Positions 11,102 to 21,544 of a DNA stretch of 64,000 bases are shown piece by piece. The stretch covers positions 186,001 through 250,000 of the forward strand of contig JAESUZ010000338.1 in assembly GCA_017311185.1 (NCBI GenBank), read 5' to 3'. Made by a program: the position numbers and the translations under genes. Source of the stretch: Proteles cristata cristata. Its lineage: Eukaryota; Chordata; Mammalia; Carnivora; Hyaenidae. Positions within the stretch are counted from its first letter, which is position 1; each line of letters starts with the position of its first letter. The notes beneath the pieces are model-generated. The model saw only the letters and a list, made by a program, of their open reading frames with translations, did not search any database and was not told the origin of the DNA.

Positions 11102-11610
11102 AATGGAGAGCCCAGAATTAAACCTAAGCATATACGGTAAATTAATATTTAATGAGGGAGCAAAGAATACTCAATGGAGAAAAGAAGTCTCTTCAATAAG
11201 CAGTGATGTGAAAACTGGACATTCATAATGAAAAGAATAAAACTAGATCACTATCTTACACCATTCACTAATGTTAACTCAAAATGTATTAAAGACCTGA
11301 AATTTAAAAAAACCTCCTAGAAGAAAACAGGAAAAAATCTCCTTGACACAGGTCTTGGCAATGATTTTTGGATACAACATCCAAAGCACAAGCAACAACA
11401 TTGAAAATAAGGGTAAAAGCATCAAACTAAAAAGCTTCTACACAGAAAAAAAAAGATCAACAAAGTGAAAAAACAACCTATGGAATGAAAAAAATGGAAT
11501 GAAAAAAATTGCAAACCATATATCCGATAAGCAATTAACATCCAAAATATATAAAGAGCTCATACAGTAGCTCAATAACAAAAAATCCAATTAGAAAAAA
11601 GTCAAAGACC
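11102..11610 (+). mobile_element. old L1 ORF2 fragment, part 2
   Basis: Continuation of the old L1 late-ORF2 region, recognisable by AAACTAGATCACTATCTTAC, TTAAAGACCTGAAATTTAAA, AAAAGCTTCTACACAGAAAA and 'CCGATAAGCAATTAACATCC'. It has many stops and frameshifts. It ends at GTCAAAGACC, where the younger L1 entered. Confidence 0.88.
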
Positions 11611-12017
11611 AATGTTTCATAACAGCACTCTCAACAATAGTCAAAACATGAAAAGAGCCTAAGTGAAGATGTGGTTTATCTATACAATGGAATACTACAT
11701 GGCAATGAGAAAGAATGAAATCTGGCAATTTGTAACAACATGGATGGAACTTGACGGTGTTATGCTGAGCGAAATAAATCAGGCAGAGAAGGACAGATAC
11801 CATATGTTTGCACATATAGGTATAGGTGGATTAGGAGGAACTTAACAGAGGACCATGGAGGAGAAGAAGGGGAAAATTGTTGGGGAGAGGGAGGCAAGCC
11901 ATGAGAGACTCTTAAATGCAGAGAACAAACTGAGGGCTGATGGGTTGGGGAGAGGGGAAGGGGGTGATGGGCATGGAGGACATGACAATAAACTATTAAA
12001 AAAATAAAAATAAAATA
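11611..12017 (+). mobile_element. younger truncated L1 inside the old L1
   Basis: A feline-type L1 3' end (about 400 bp): AATGTTTCATAACAGCACTC, then ORF2 end with ARIGIGIGGLGGT-like terminus (stop after 11842), 3' UTR and GACAATAAACTATTAAAAAA. Compared with the 42-kb element about 24 bp of ORF2 is missing at 11661-11664 (CCTAAGTG joins GAAGATG). It is flanked by repeats of the old L1 target, GTCAAAGACC at 11601-11610 and GGCAAAGACC at 12368-12377; the right copy was later displaced by a SINE. Its tail grades into a long purine repeat. Confidence 0.88.
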
Positions 12018-12170
12018 AGAAAGGAAGGAAGGAAGGAAGGAAGGAAGGAAGGAAAGAAGGAAGGAAGGAAGGAAGGAAGGAAGGAAGGAAGGAAGGAAGG
12101 AAGGAAGGAATAAAAAGGGAAGGGGAGGGAAGGGAAGGGAAGGGAAAGGAAGGGAAAGAAAGAAAAGGAA
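12018..12170 (+). repeat. (GGAA)n / (GGGAA)n purine microsatellite in the L1 tail
   Basis: About 90 bp of GGAA repeats (12021-12110), one T, then GGGAA-type repeats to 12170. It probably grew from the A-rich tail of the preceding L1. The Pro/Ser/Phe-rich ORFs on the minus strand (11760-12189) are translations of this repeat. Confidence 0.95.
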
Positions 12171-12182
12171 AAAAGGCAAAGA

Positions 12183-12295
12183 GGGACACTTGGGTGGCTC
12201 AGTCAGTTGGGTGTCTGACTTTGGCTCAGGTCATGGTATCACAGTTTATGGGTTCGGGCCCCACATTAGGCCCTTGCTCCTCCGCCACTCATGTC

Positions 12296-12326
<31 letters not shown>

Positions 12327-12362
12327 AAAACTAAATAAACACTTAAAAAATTAATAAAAATA
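12183..12362 (+). mobile_element. CAN-SINE at the right edge of the younger L1
   Basis: Head GGGACACTTGGGTGGCTCAG, B box GGGTTCGGGCCCC, a shortened body without the GAGCCTGGAGCCTG block, CT-rich tract and AAATAAACACTTAAAA tail. Flanks AAGGCAAAGA (12173-12182) and TAGGCAAAGA (12366-12375) show that it landed in the target duplication left by the younger L1. Confidence 0.88.
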
Positions 12363-12422
12363 AAATAGGCAAAGACCTAAATAAACATTTTTTCCAAAAC
12401 TGATTTATGCATGGCCAACAGG
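12363..12422 (+). mobile_element. old L1 ORF2 fragment, part 3
   Basis: Sixty bases of the old L1 resume here (GGCAAAGACCTAAATAAACA then ATGGCCAACAGG), corresponding to the ORF2 region [16 protein letters not shown] of the 42-kb element. It is cut by the LTR insertion at 12423. Confidence 0.85.
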
Positions 12423-13349
12423 TGTCAGAGGCTGCGCCGGCTCCAACAGATCCAAGGGTCCCTGAAGGATGGACGATGTCGGAGAATGAGAGAGCCCCGA
12501 GATTCTTTCTGATCACCAGGCAGGCATCTCTGTCCTGTCGGTTTTGTTGTCTTTATTTAAAGGTTCAACAACCATATGAGGTCAGAGAAAAGGAATTTCT
12601 TACAATGAGAGGTCATTTGTGATATCAATTGCAGAATTATCCCAGTCATGGTGAATTTACAACCAAGGAAATAACAGGATGCTCTTAGTGAGAGACAGGA
12701 TAACATATAGGTTACACTGTATATAGATAAGTTAGGAGTCATTCTGTCTGGCTCTCAAGAGGATGAATGATTCTGAATTGGTTAGTTTGTGGAAACTACC
12801 AAGGGGGCTCTATATGTATCAGTCTTTGCATCTGGGTTTATGTTTTAATTACTCTTATCTATCCTCATCCCAGCTGCCAGTGTAAGGGAGGGTGTCTGTG
12901 GAATGTAGGCCCTGAGGAAGGGACTGCCATACATCACCAATTAGTAAGTTATGTTCAGTACTTATCTGTACCTTAACTATAAATTAGGCTCTTCTGATAT
13001 GGGACCAGGCTCAATAGTAACTCTTGTGTTCTTAACCCCCTTTATTATCTAAGTCTTGGATCTGCAAGGCCCATAGGAAGAACCTTTTGACAATGATCCA
13101 CAGAGCTCTTATCTAAAATCTCTTTTGTAAAGGCAGGAATATGCTTTTCCTATGAGGTAACTGTGTTCAGAATATGGGTTTGATATGGAATATTGTGAAG
13201 CCTGGTCAATACCAGCAGGCTCATTTCCAACATGAGCCAGTAGTAACAGAAGGAGATACTAGTCTTCATTTCTCATGGCGGAAGCTGTGTAAACATTGCC
13301 ATTTCCTTGCTGTGACTGCCATCCAGAGAGGCCGGTGCGGCTCCCAGCA
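12423..13349 (-). mobile_element. solo endogenous retrovirus LTR, probably class II (ERVK-like)
   Basis: A 927-bp segment interrupts the old L1 exactly. The L1 target AACAGG is present on both sides (12417-12422 and 13350-13355), a 6-bp duplication, and the insert has the canonical TG...CA ends. On the minus strand it begins TGCTGGGAGCCGCACCGGCC, close to the TGTTGGGAGCCGC-type starts known from class II (beta-like) LTRs, and 6-bp duplications also fit that class. A minus-strand AATAAA lies at 12552-12557, about 130 bp from the 3' end, as expected for an R region. No gag, pol or env sequence is present, so it is a solo LTR left by LTR-LTR recombination. The small ORFs in it have no meaning. 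Class assignment is inference. Confidence 0.75.
12552..12557 (-). promoter_or_regulatory. candidate polyadenylation signal of the solo LTR
   Basis: AATAAA on the minus strand, about 130 bp upstream of the LTR 3' end. A TATATA core on the same strand near 12720-12727 could be the matching promoter element. Function is not shown by sequence alone. Confidence 0.45.
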
Positions 13350-14312
13350 AACAGGTACCTGAAAAGATGCCTAACATCACCAGTAATTAGGGAAATGCAT
13401 ATCAAAACCACAAAAAGATACCACCTCACACCTGTTAAAATGACCATCATCAAAAAGACAAGTGATAACATATACTGACAGAGTTATGGAGAAAAGGAAA
13501 CACTTCTGCACTGGTGGTGGGAACTTAAACTGGAGCAGCCAACATGCAATACAGTATGGAGGGTCCTCCAACAATTAAATATAGAACTACCACAAGATCC
13601 AGCCACTCCAGTTCTGAGAATATAGCTAAAAGAAACAAAAACACTAACTCAAAAAGATATTTGTACCCCCAAATTCATAGCAGCATTATTTATAATAGTG
13701 ATGACACAGCAATGATCTAAGTGTCCATCAATGGATAAATGGATAAAGAAGTTGTGGTATGCATATATAACGCAGTATTATTCAGCCATGAGAAAAGGAA
13801 ACCTGCCATTTGCAACATCATGGATGGAACTTGAGGGAACTATGCTAAGTGAAGTAAGTCAGACAGAGGAAGACAAATATTGTACAATCTCACTTATTCA
13901 CAGAATCAAACAAAACAGAACAATAAAACCAAACTCCTAGAAAAAGAGATAGGACTTTTGGTTATCCAAGGCAGGGAGGAGGAGAAGGAATTGAAGAAAG
14001 GTGGTCAAAACATACAAACTTCAGACATAAGATAAATAAGTACTACAAATATAATGTACACTGTGAAAACTGCAGTAAAACTGCTGTGTGACATATAAGA
14101 AAGTTGTTAAGAGAGTAAATCAGAAGAGTTCTCATCACAAGTAAAAAAGGTGGTTTTTTTTTTTTCGCTTTTTCTTTCATTATATCTATAGGAGATGATG
14201 GATGTTAACTAAACTTATTGAGGTAATAATTTCACAAAATATGTAAGTCAAACACTTATGTTGTACACCTAAAACTTAATACAGTGAAGTATATCAGTTA
14301 TATCTCAATAAA
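13350..14312 (+). mobile_element. old L1 3' end, part 4 (L1MA/L1MB-like)
   Basis: The old L1 resumes with ACAGGTACCTGAAAAGATGC and runs through the end of ORF2 (AATTCATAGCAGCATTATTT, ATGGATAAATGGATAAAGAA, GTATTATTCAGCCATGAGAA) into a 3' UTR that ends CAGTTATATCTCAATAAAAG. The 3' UTR resembles the L1MA/L1MB group and is not of the young feline type. ORF2 contains many stops. With the three earlier parts it makes one old truncated insertion carrying four later elements. Confidence 0.85.
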
Positions 14313-14329
14313 AGAGTAAGAACTAGTCA

Positions 14330-14535
14330 GTGAGTGCTTACTGTGTGCTAAGCACAGTGCTAATTGTTTCCCTTACATTGTTTTATAAATCTCAATAAAT
14401 CCATGTATTTACAGAAGGGAGAACTGAGACTCAGAGAAGTTAAGTAACTCCCATGGGATCATACGGTGAGTAAATGGCAGGGTTAATATTCTAATCTATC
14501 TCCAACGCTCAGGTTTTATCCAATACCCCTCCTCC
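14330..14535 (-). repeat. MIR SINE (ancient), reverse
   Basis: Landmarks in reverse orientation: 'GTGAGTGCTTACTGTGTGCTA', 'CAGTGCTAATTG', 'AACTGAGACTCAGAGAAGTT' and AAGTAACTCCCATGGGATCA. Heavily diverged, as expected for a mammalian-wide element. Confidence 0.8.
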
Positions 14536-14639
14536 TTACTCATGCCTAAATTCCCTACCTAGCTTAGGTATAAGAAAGCACCTGTATGAGGGAGCTATTT
14601 CTTTTTCACAAAAGGTTATCATACAGGGAGGTAGAGAGG

Positions 14640-14830
14640 TGCCATGGAAAAAGTACCAGTTTTAGTCCTTGATTTCACACACTGTGTGTCTCTGGCAGGG
14701 CTATGCCTTCCTGTGCTTCCAGTTCCACACCAGGAAAATGGACTAGTGAAACCTGCTCTTCAGACTGCACCGAGCTGAAACATTAAACATGAGAAGCTGC
14801 ATGTGAAAGAGCTTTGACAAAAATTAAACA
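14640..14830 (+). repeat. MIR SINE, forward
   Basis: Forward-orientation MIR core words such as CTTCCAGTTCCACACCAGGA, AAAATGGACTAGTGAAACC and CATGTGAAAGAGCTTTGACA are recognisable but degraded. Ends are approximate. Confidence 0.5.
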
Positions 14831-15068
14831 GGCACTACAACTGGGATTAGTAAATTGTTTACCTAGAAACATGGATGAGCCATGAGTACTCAGTTTTGGA
14901 AATTATGTTCATTATTGTTAATATTTCCAACAGTGTGCCCTACATGCTTTTCTATATAGTTGATATTCAAAAACTATCATGTTGTTGGAATGATAATAAA
15001 TATGTATGTCAACCATCACAGCCAGAACGCTGGTATTTACTGGCAGCCATTTAAAACAAGAGATTACA

Positions 15069-15290
15069 GGGGCGCCTGGGTGGCCTAGTCGGTTAAGCGT
15101 CTGACTTTCGCTTGGGAACCCGCAGTTCGTGGGTTCGAGCCCCACGTTGGGCTCTGTGCTGACTGCCAGCTCAGAGCCTGGAGCCTGTTTCAGTCTGTGA
15201 CTCCCTCTCTCTCTGACCCTCCCCTGCTCACGCTGTCTCTCTCTCTCTCCTAGAAATAAATAAAACATTTTTAAAAAATTTAAAAAAAAA
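15069..15290 (+). mobile_element. CAN-SINE, 'GACTGCCAGCTC' subfamily
   Basis: Full-length, low-divergence copy: GGGGCGCCTGGGTGGCCTAG head, box A TGGCCTAGTCGG at 15081-15092, box B GGTTCGAGCCC at 15132-15142. It carries the diagnostic CTGACTGCCAGCTCAGAGCC, then TTTCAGTCTGTGACTCCCTC, shared with the copy at 49519. Perfect 17-bp target duplication TAAAACAAGAGATTACA at 15052-15068 and 15291-15307. An insertion in the box-A to box-B spacer (CTTGGGAACCCGCAG) distinguishes it from its sister copy. Confidence 0.96.
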
Positions 15291-15307
15291 TAAAACAAGA
15301 GATTACA

Positions 15308-15712
15308 TTTATTTCAAAATTAACTAAATGTTTGTTAATTTTCATTGACCAATTTGCCTGAATCTGTTTGGGCCAACAAGAACACAGGTTTGCAGGTGTG
15401 CTGATTTAATTAGTAACCATGGCAGGTCCCATCCGTAACTCAGCTTCATGGACTCCACCATTTACATCCTGTTTCCACACTCCATTCTGAAGGCAGAGGG
15501 GGAACCTTGAGAGAGAAGAGAGGAGTTTTGATGCTTTAGTTCTCAAGTAAATGCAAAACAATTTGCCCCACTGTGAATATTTTACATGGGCAGATCCTCA
15601 GCAAAAGGATCTGAAAATATAGGAGCCAAAACTAGAAACCAAAACAGGGTACTTGATGGATCCATACAAGAACACCTTCATTAGGGAGACTTAACTGGCT
15701 GGGTTTCCTTTT
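15308..15712. other. unassigned non-coding sequence
   Basis: No recognised repeat or gene between two SINEs. Confidence 0.4.
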
Positions 15713-15892
15713 TTTGTCGTTGTTTATTTATTTATTTTGAGAGAGAGGGAGAGGGGGAGAGAAAATCCCAAGCAGGCTCTACACTGTAGTTCAGAGCCTG
15801 ACATGGGGCTCAGTCCCACAAACCATGAGATCATGACTTGAGCTGAGATCAAGAGTCAGACACTTAATGGACTAAGCCACCCGGGTGTCTCT
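15713..15892 (-). mobile_element. CAN-SINE, reverse
   Basis: Reverse SINE with T-rich tail (TTTATTTATTTATTTTGAGA), GA-rich middle, AATCCCAAGCAGGCTCTACA body and a degraded head (CCACCCGGGTGTCT) at the right. Older 'GATTCTC/GCTTGGGATT' subfamily. Target duplication unclear. Confidence 0.88.
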
Positions 15893-16174
15893 AGATTTCT
15901 TTTCTAAGCTCAGATTTTGTATTTGTTTCAAACTAGTCTCTCCAGAGAAAATATCTATTCATCCCATCAGATATTTTGACACAGGAGTTCCATGCTAAGA
16001 GAATGTATTTGACACAGCAGGTTAGCAGTAAAAACTATTTCAGATGATGCCATTGAAAAGACTCTTGGCATTTTTTGAGAACTACAACTCAGAGACCATT
16101 TCGTGTTATCGTCCATGAAAAAGAAAGGAAAAAATAAGACAATAAGTACTGTTCTTTTGGGTTTGTAAAATATT

Positions 16175-16179
<5 letters not shown>
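15893..16179. other. unassigned non-coding sequence
   Basis: No recognised feature. Confidence 0.4.

Positions 16180-16221
<42 letters not shown>
16180..16221. repeat. (CA)n microsatellite, about 21 units
   Basis: Uninterrupted AC dinucleotide run. Long enough to be length-polymorphic. The Cys/Val ORF on the minus strand (15967-16218) reads through it and is not a gene. Confidence 0.98.
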
Positions 16222-16439
16222 AAAATAGGAGAAGTAAAACTACAGAAATAGTATATCTCAGTACCGTGGTGCACAGTATTTTGAAGGGAATTTTTTAAAC
16301 TGTGATGATTTGAAACTGCCATTTGAAGTTAAGCACCTTTCCTTGTTATTTTCCCAAATACATTCTCCATTTCAATCCTCTGCTACACATAAGCAAAGCT
16401 CACTAATGTGAGGCCTAGAAGACTAAAGAAGCCAGTGGC

Positions 16440-16842
16440 TGAGGATCTCCCAAAGACTCATGTTCCCTCATCCATGGTATGGGCTTGTTGCTGGGAAGAG
16501 TTGCACCATCAGGGGCTACCTGTCCCAATCCCTTTGCACGGAGGTGAGGCCATGGGACTAGTTCTTGAGTGAGAGGCATGTGTGTCACTTGAGGACCAAG
16601 AATAGAATTTTAAGGAGCAATTATCCCTTCTGCACTCTTTTTCTCCATTCTCTGACTGCATGGAAAGGTTTCAGAGGTTGTGCCACAAAACAGAAAGAGT
16701 CTGGGTACCCAATTCACCATTTGGGAGGCTGGCCACCCACGTGACTGGGAACATGTCAAGAAGAAGTAAATTTTGGTAGTCCTAAATCCCTGAGAGACTG
16801 GTGTTTGTTACAGCAGCTAGCATTACCCTAACTAGTCCAATT
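16440..16842 (+). repeat. possible ancient LTR-type repeat
   Basis: Contains 'GAGGTGAGGCCATGGGACTA', 'GGGTACCCAATTCACCATTTG', 'TGGCCACCCACGTGACTGGG' and ends GTTACAGCAGCTAGCATTAC then CCTAACTAGTCC. This order recalls a common old mammalian interspersed repeat, but I cannot name the family with confidence. Confidence 0.45.
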
Positions 16843-17941
16843 TGCTGTTTCAGTTTTCTTTCTATTATACAGTTTTGTTTTTTTTTTTTCTCTTACTAGG
16901 TCTATTCCTTTCTAACTAAAAATTTTATTCTCTTAACTATCCCTGGCTTTTAGGAGCTATAAAGATTCTGTCTCTCTGACCTACTGAAATAGTTACCTGA
17001 CTTTTCTCCGTTTATCTGTAGTAGTTTGGCTTATCATATTGAAATATTATTATTTGATGGAAATGATTATGACAGAACAGAGTTGTAGTGTGGGGCATAG
17101 ATGTAAGTTTGAATGTTGGTTATAGGTGATCCTGGACAAATTATTTACTTTCACCAAGCCTCAGTATTTTTCCTTTGTAAAAGGACCATGACACATTTTA
17201 CCTCTGATTTGACATTTCATTCTCTCATCTCAAAATGTAAAGAGATAAATTTTCATTCAGTCCCAAACCGTTTCATACATATATTTCTGCTCATTTTTAA
17301 ATCACTGCTCTAACAGACTTGGAAATAGTTCTGGTACTAAGGAATCTTATTTTATGTAACTGATAAGAAGCACATAGGGAAGCAGCCACAATGTGAACTG
17401 ACGCAGGACAGTTTATCTGGACAATTCTCCTTGCCCCAATTTGAATTATGTTGCATATAATTTTATGTGGCTCTTCATTTGTCACATATGATTTATCAAA
17501 CTGAATCCACTATGCCCATTTCATTAAATCCTTCTCATTGCAACATAAGACCCATGGATACCACTGTGTTTTCCTTCTCCTTTTTCTGGCATTAAGGAAA
17601 TAGGAACAAAGTTTTACCCTCACTGGTAAAGCTACTCACCCTCAGATCAAAACAAATGCTAAAAACATCAGTTAAATATTAGCTAGTCTAACAACAAAGT
17701 CAAAAAGTTTGGCCTTCAGGAGGCAATTTCCATAGAGTACATTCAAAGATGAATTTTCTTGTGCCCAAAACGTGGCAGGGCAGTATGAAGTATACTGGGT
17801 AATTGTCTTAAAATTGAAAAATTCCCCATTATGTAACTGCAGTACTCCAGATTGGACATTTACCCTACGGAAGTACCTATTGAGGTACTCCAAGAATATT
17901 ATCAGGTCCAGAGAGCATCCTGTCCTACTGTATTATTTCAA
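16843..17941. other. unassigned non-coding sequence
   Basis: No gene or clear repeat. ORFs at 17113-17313 and 17672-17972 overlap on both strands with no recognisable product. Confidence 0.45.
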
Positions 17942-18002
17942 AAGTAAGCAAACTGAGGCCCCAGGAGATTAAGTGATTGTCCACGATCACTGAAGGAATA
18001 TA
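17942..18002 (-). repeat. MIR fragment, reverse
   Basis: 'GCAAACTGAGGCCCCAGGAG' followed by ATTAAGTGATTGTCCACGAT matches the conserved MIR core in reverse. Short remnant. Confidence 0.55.
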
Positions 18003-18138
18003 TTAATTTTCCATGGAACACCCTAGAGATTCCTGTTTGGCTGGCCCATGTCACGCTGATGTCAAAAGCTCACAGCAGAATTCCTCTTCTGTCTGCACTG
18101 CCTTCCTGACAGAGCCTAAGCTAAGAGTTTTAGGGATA

Positions 18139-18258
18139 CACACACACACACACACAGCCCTGATATGAACTGAGTAACGCTGATCCAGTTACTTAACCTC
18201 TCTGAAGTTCAATTTCCTCTCTAGTCACATGGAATTAATAATAGCACCAACAACAAGG
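18139..18258 (+). repeat. short (CA)n followed by MIR fragment
   Basis: A 9-unit CA repeat (18139-18156) is followed by 'CAGTTACTTAACCTCTCTGA' and TTCAATTTCCTCTCTAGTCA, the MIR core in forward orientation. Low-to-moderate support. Confidence 0.5.
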
Positions 18259-18446
18259 GCTATGATGGAGACCCACAGAGCCTTCAGTCCTGACACTGAA
18301 CATGGCCTCGACCTTTTTTTTTTTTAACTGGATATGATCACTATTAAGAGGATTCTGGTAAAAAAAAAAAAAAAAAAAACACAAACAAAACAAAACAAAA
18401 AAAAAACATGCTGCAGCTCAGATAAATATAATAAATGCCCATGTGC

Positions 18447-19083
18447 ACACCCTCCTACACTGTTGGTGGGAATAGAAACTGGTGCAGCCCCTCTGGAAAA
18501 CAGTGTGTGGAGGTTTCTCAAAAAATGAACAATAGAACTCCCCTATGACCCAGCGATAGCACTGCTAGGAATTTACCCAAGGGATACAGGAGTGCTGATG
18601 CACAGGGACACATGTATCCCAAAGTTCATAGCAGCACTCTCAACAATAGCCAAATCATGGAAACAGCCTAAGTGTCCATCAACAGACGAATGGACCAAGA
18701 AGATATGGTTTATCTATACAATGGAATACTACATGGCAATGAGAAGGACTGAAATCTGGCCATTTGTAGCAACATGGATGGAAATTGAAGGTGTTATGCT
18801 GAGCGAAAAAAGTCAGGCAGAGAAAGACAGATACCATATGTTTTCACTTATAAGTGGAACAGGAGAAACTTAACAGAGGACCATGGGGGAGAAGAAAGGG
18901 AAAAAATAGTTAAGAAGAGGGAGGGAGGTAAACCATAAGAGACTCTTAAATACTAAGAACTGAGGGTTGATGGGGGTGGCAGAGAGGAGAAGGGAGGTGA
19001 TGGGCATGGAGGAGGGCACTTGTTGGGATGAGCACTGGGTGTTATATGGAAACCAAACTGACAATAAACTATAAATTAAAAAA
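18447..19083 (+). mobile_element. 5'-truncated feline L1 (637 bp)
   Basis: Last part of ORF2, 3' UTR and ACAATAAACTATAAATTAAA tail. The ORF2 terminus is the 'MFSLISGTGET' version (stop at 18871-18873), grouping it with the reverse copy at 4861-5440. A 2-bp insertion (GTGTGTGG) near 18504 breaks the frame. Target duplication of 17 bp with one mismatch: AATAAATGCCCATGTGC (18430-18446) and AATAAGTGCCCATGTGC (19084-19100). A dead copy, but its target duplication is well preserved. Confidence 0.93.
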
Positions 19084-19100
19084 AATAAGTGCCCATGTGC

Positions 19101-21324
19101 AAAGAAGTAGAAGAGTCCAGTTCATGGGAGAAGAAAACCCTTCTTCCTACTTTTAGATATGAGTTTTATTGCTTAAGGAACTGTCCCCAAGTGAACGAGT
19201 CTGATATTGCCTGTCTTTACTTGTTTTGGCACATCAACAGAGAAGATGATCAATTTGACTTCAAGAGCAAGTCATGAAAGATGAAATATTTTTACACTAA
19301 TATTTATACTTTCAATGTTTTAATACATAAAACAGAGAGTTTAATGTACGCTCAAAATGTGCCCATTAACAGATTTACAAATAAAATCAACTTCCACAGG
19401 TGTATAGGAACTCTCCTGTCCAGGAGAACAGGCTATCTAAATCTCTCAGTAGGTAGAGACAAGTTAAGTGAAGTGGAAATTTGTTAACTGGGGTTTGGAT
19501 TGAAGTGATTTGTAATTAATAAGTTTTTCTCTCCCTTAACACAGAGTCACCTGATAAATCATCTCAACTCCCCCTTTGGGGAGCTCTGTTCTGAAATGTG
19601 ATTCCATTTAACCTGCCTATCACCTACAGTCACCAAGGGAAAACAAAATTCAGAATGACTTAGTCAAGCAAAAATTCAAACTAAAATCTAACTCACATTT
19701 TCAAACAAAGAGTCAACAACCGAACCAAAATTCTTAACTTTTATCACAACTATGAGACTTTCAAAAATACACACACACACAAAATGAACACCAATCTGTC
19801 AAAATTATGGGCAGATTAGCAATGAAACCAATTTATATTTACACAGGTCTCTGCTTCCCCTCTACAAATCGGCATGTCCAACTATGCAGAAGATATTTTT
19901 TTCTCCTGGAGTAAAATATTCTTCCTAATAAGCCTATATAATTTCTCTGCAGAGGGATCATAATCTAAACATATGTCCGCACCCAAGGCAAAATTGGCCA
20001 ATATGCACACTAAGGAATAAAAATGGGAAAATTCGTTAATGATCCTTTTTATAGTGACAAAAAAAACTGTTGCATAATAAAACCATAGTGTTATTAAAAT
20101 AGAAGTTTTAAACACATATAATTTCCCCCAGTCATACATTTCACACTAGACAGGCAAGTCCATTAACTCCTCTGATATAGAAACAAAGATATGTCTACAC
20201 ATATATGCAACTCAATGTCTGGCATTTCAAGCGAAAGGATAACATGTCAGTTTTCTATTTGATCTTCTGCTGTAGACATTAGCTAACTTGTGGTAATCAG
20301 GCACAAATATCAAGCTTTTCCTATAACCTTGGCATCACCCAATTCTGTCATTCAAAAATGTCTTTCTATATGATCCCGGAAAACAGCTGCAGAAACACAG
20401 CTCCCCTGTATGGACAGAACAAACCACCCAACCCCCACCGAACTGATGCACTGGGTTCACACAGTCAAGGTGCAGGACGAGAGGGTAAAAGGACAGTGAC
20501 TCAGCATTTGGGGACTGTGACATCACTGGCAAATTTAGTTTGGTCCTCTGTAAGATCTAACTAGAGAATTATTGATTGGTACTGTCCTTTTGAAAAAATG
20601 GGGAGCATCGGCCACATACGCAGTTTTAATGCAGCATTACATACACTGGTGTTCCCTTCCTGAGTAGTTCAGCCAAAATGCATTTTCTCAGCAGTTCACC
20701 TCCCAGCTGTGGCTTTGGTTACTGCTGGCAATGTGGGGGTTGATGGCAGAGCAGATAGAAAACCTCAACCCCATCAAGCCACTGTGCAGCCACCAGGACC
20801 AGATATGCTTTGTATTTTTTAATGAGTTGCCCTCCAAATGATATATAACTCTGAAAGCCAACTGGGTGCTATTAAAAGCAGTTTCCCACCATGGATCTCC
20901 AGTTTGGCCCACTTACAATGCTAGATATGCCAGTGAGTTGCCTTTCCATTCACTGAGGTGTTCTAAGGCTTGAATATACTCCAGCAATTAAATGCAATGT
21001 CTCTTTTGGTTTACAAATTGTTTTAAAGCTAACGTTGTACAAACAATGTTTACTTATCCAAATATCTGCAGGGCAAATTACCTTGTGTTCATGCTAGAGT
21101 CAAGCTAAGTTACACAAACAAGAAAGGCTTGATCTCAGTTTACCCATTCAGGCTCCTGCATTTTCTACATCTCATCAATTTATCATAATAAGCCTCTAAT
21201 CAACATTAGTAATTGCTTCTCTTAAAAATTACAATGGTATTTAGACATGTTTTGTCTTTTGTAAACACCTGCTGTTTCAGGTGAATCTGACATATGGTCA
21301 ATTTTCTCTGAAAGAACTATCTAT
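19101..21324. other. unassigned non-coding sequence
   Basis: 2.2 kb without a recognised repeat or gene; the longest such stretch in this part of the window. Small ORFs on both strands (for example 19882-20139 and 20335-20564) show no known domain. A short CA run sits at 19768-19782. Confidence 0.45.
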
Positions 21325-21391
21325 AAACTTATTTTTATTGAGACCTGAGCCAAAGTCAGAAGCTTAACCAACTGAGCCACCCATGCACCTC
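21325..21391 (-). mobile_element. internally deleted CAN-SINE, reverse
   Basis: Only the tail (TTATTTTTATTGA) and the tRNA-like head (GACCTGAGCCAAAGTCAGAA to ACTGAGCCACCCATGCACCT) remain, joined directly. About 130 bp of body and CT-rich tract are missing. Confidence 0.75.
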
Positions 21392-21544
21392 TAATTCAGA
21401 AATTTAAACACACAATACAAAATAATAATTTTTTACAGAAGTTTTATGACTAATTCTTTTGCAAAGTTCCCTTTTGCAATGTGAACATCCAGCCCTGATT
21501 TATATATTTTATAACTCCCAATCTTCATATATCAAGCATATCCA

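Noticed and set aside
11760..12189. 139- and 115-codon Pro/Ser/Phe-rich minus-strand ORFs
   Set aside because: They read through the (GGAA)n repeat and the antisense of an L1 3' UTR.
12423..13349. A longer retrovirus with coding genes
   Set aside because: No retroviral protein-like frame occurs in the 927 bp and L1 sequence resumes at once on both sides; only an LTR is present.
15069..15145. tRNA genes in SINE heads (good box A and box B in several copies)
   Set aside because: The heads are tRNA-derived, but the acceptor and anticodon arms do not fold as a mature tRNA and each is followed by the SINE body.
18334..18528. Lys/Gln-rich ORF upstream of the L1 at 18447
   Set aside because: Produced by the A-rich run 18361-18407 joined to L1 sequence.
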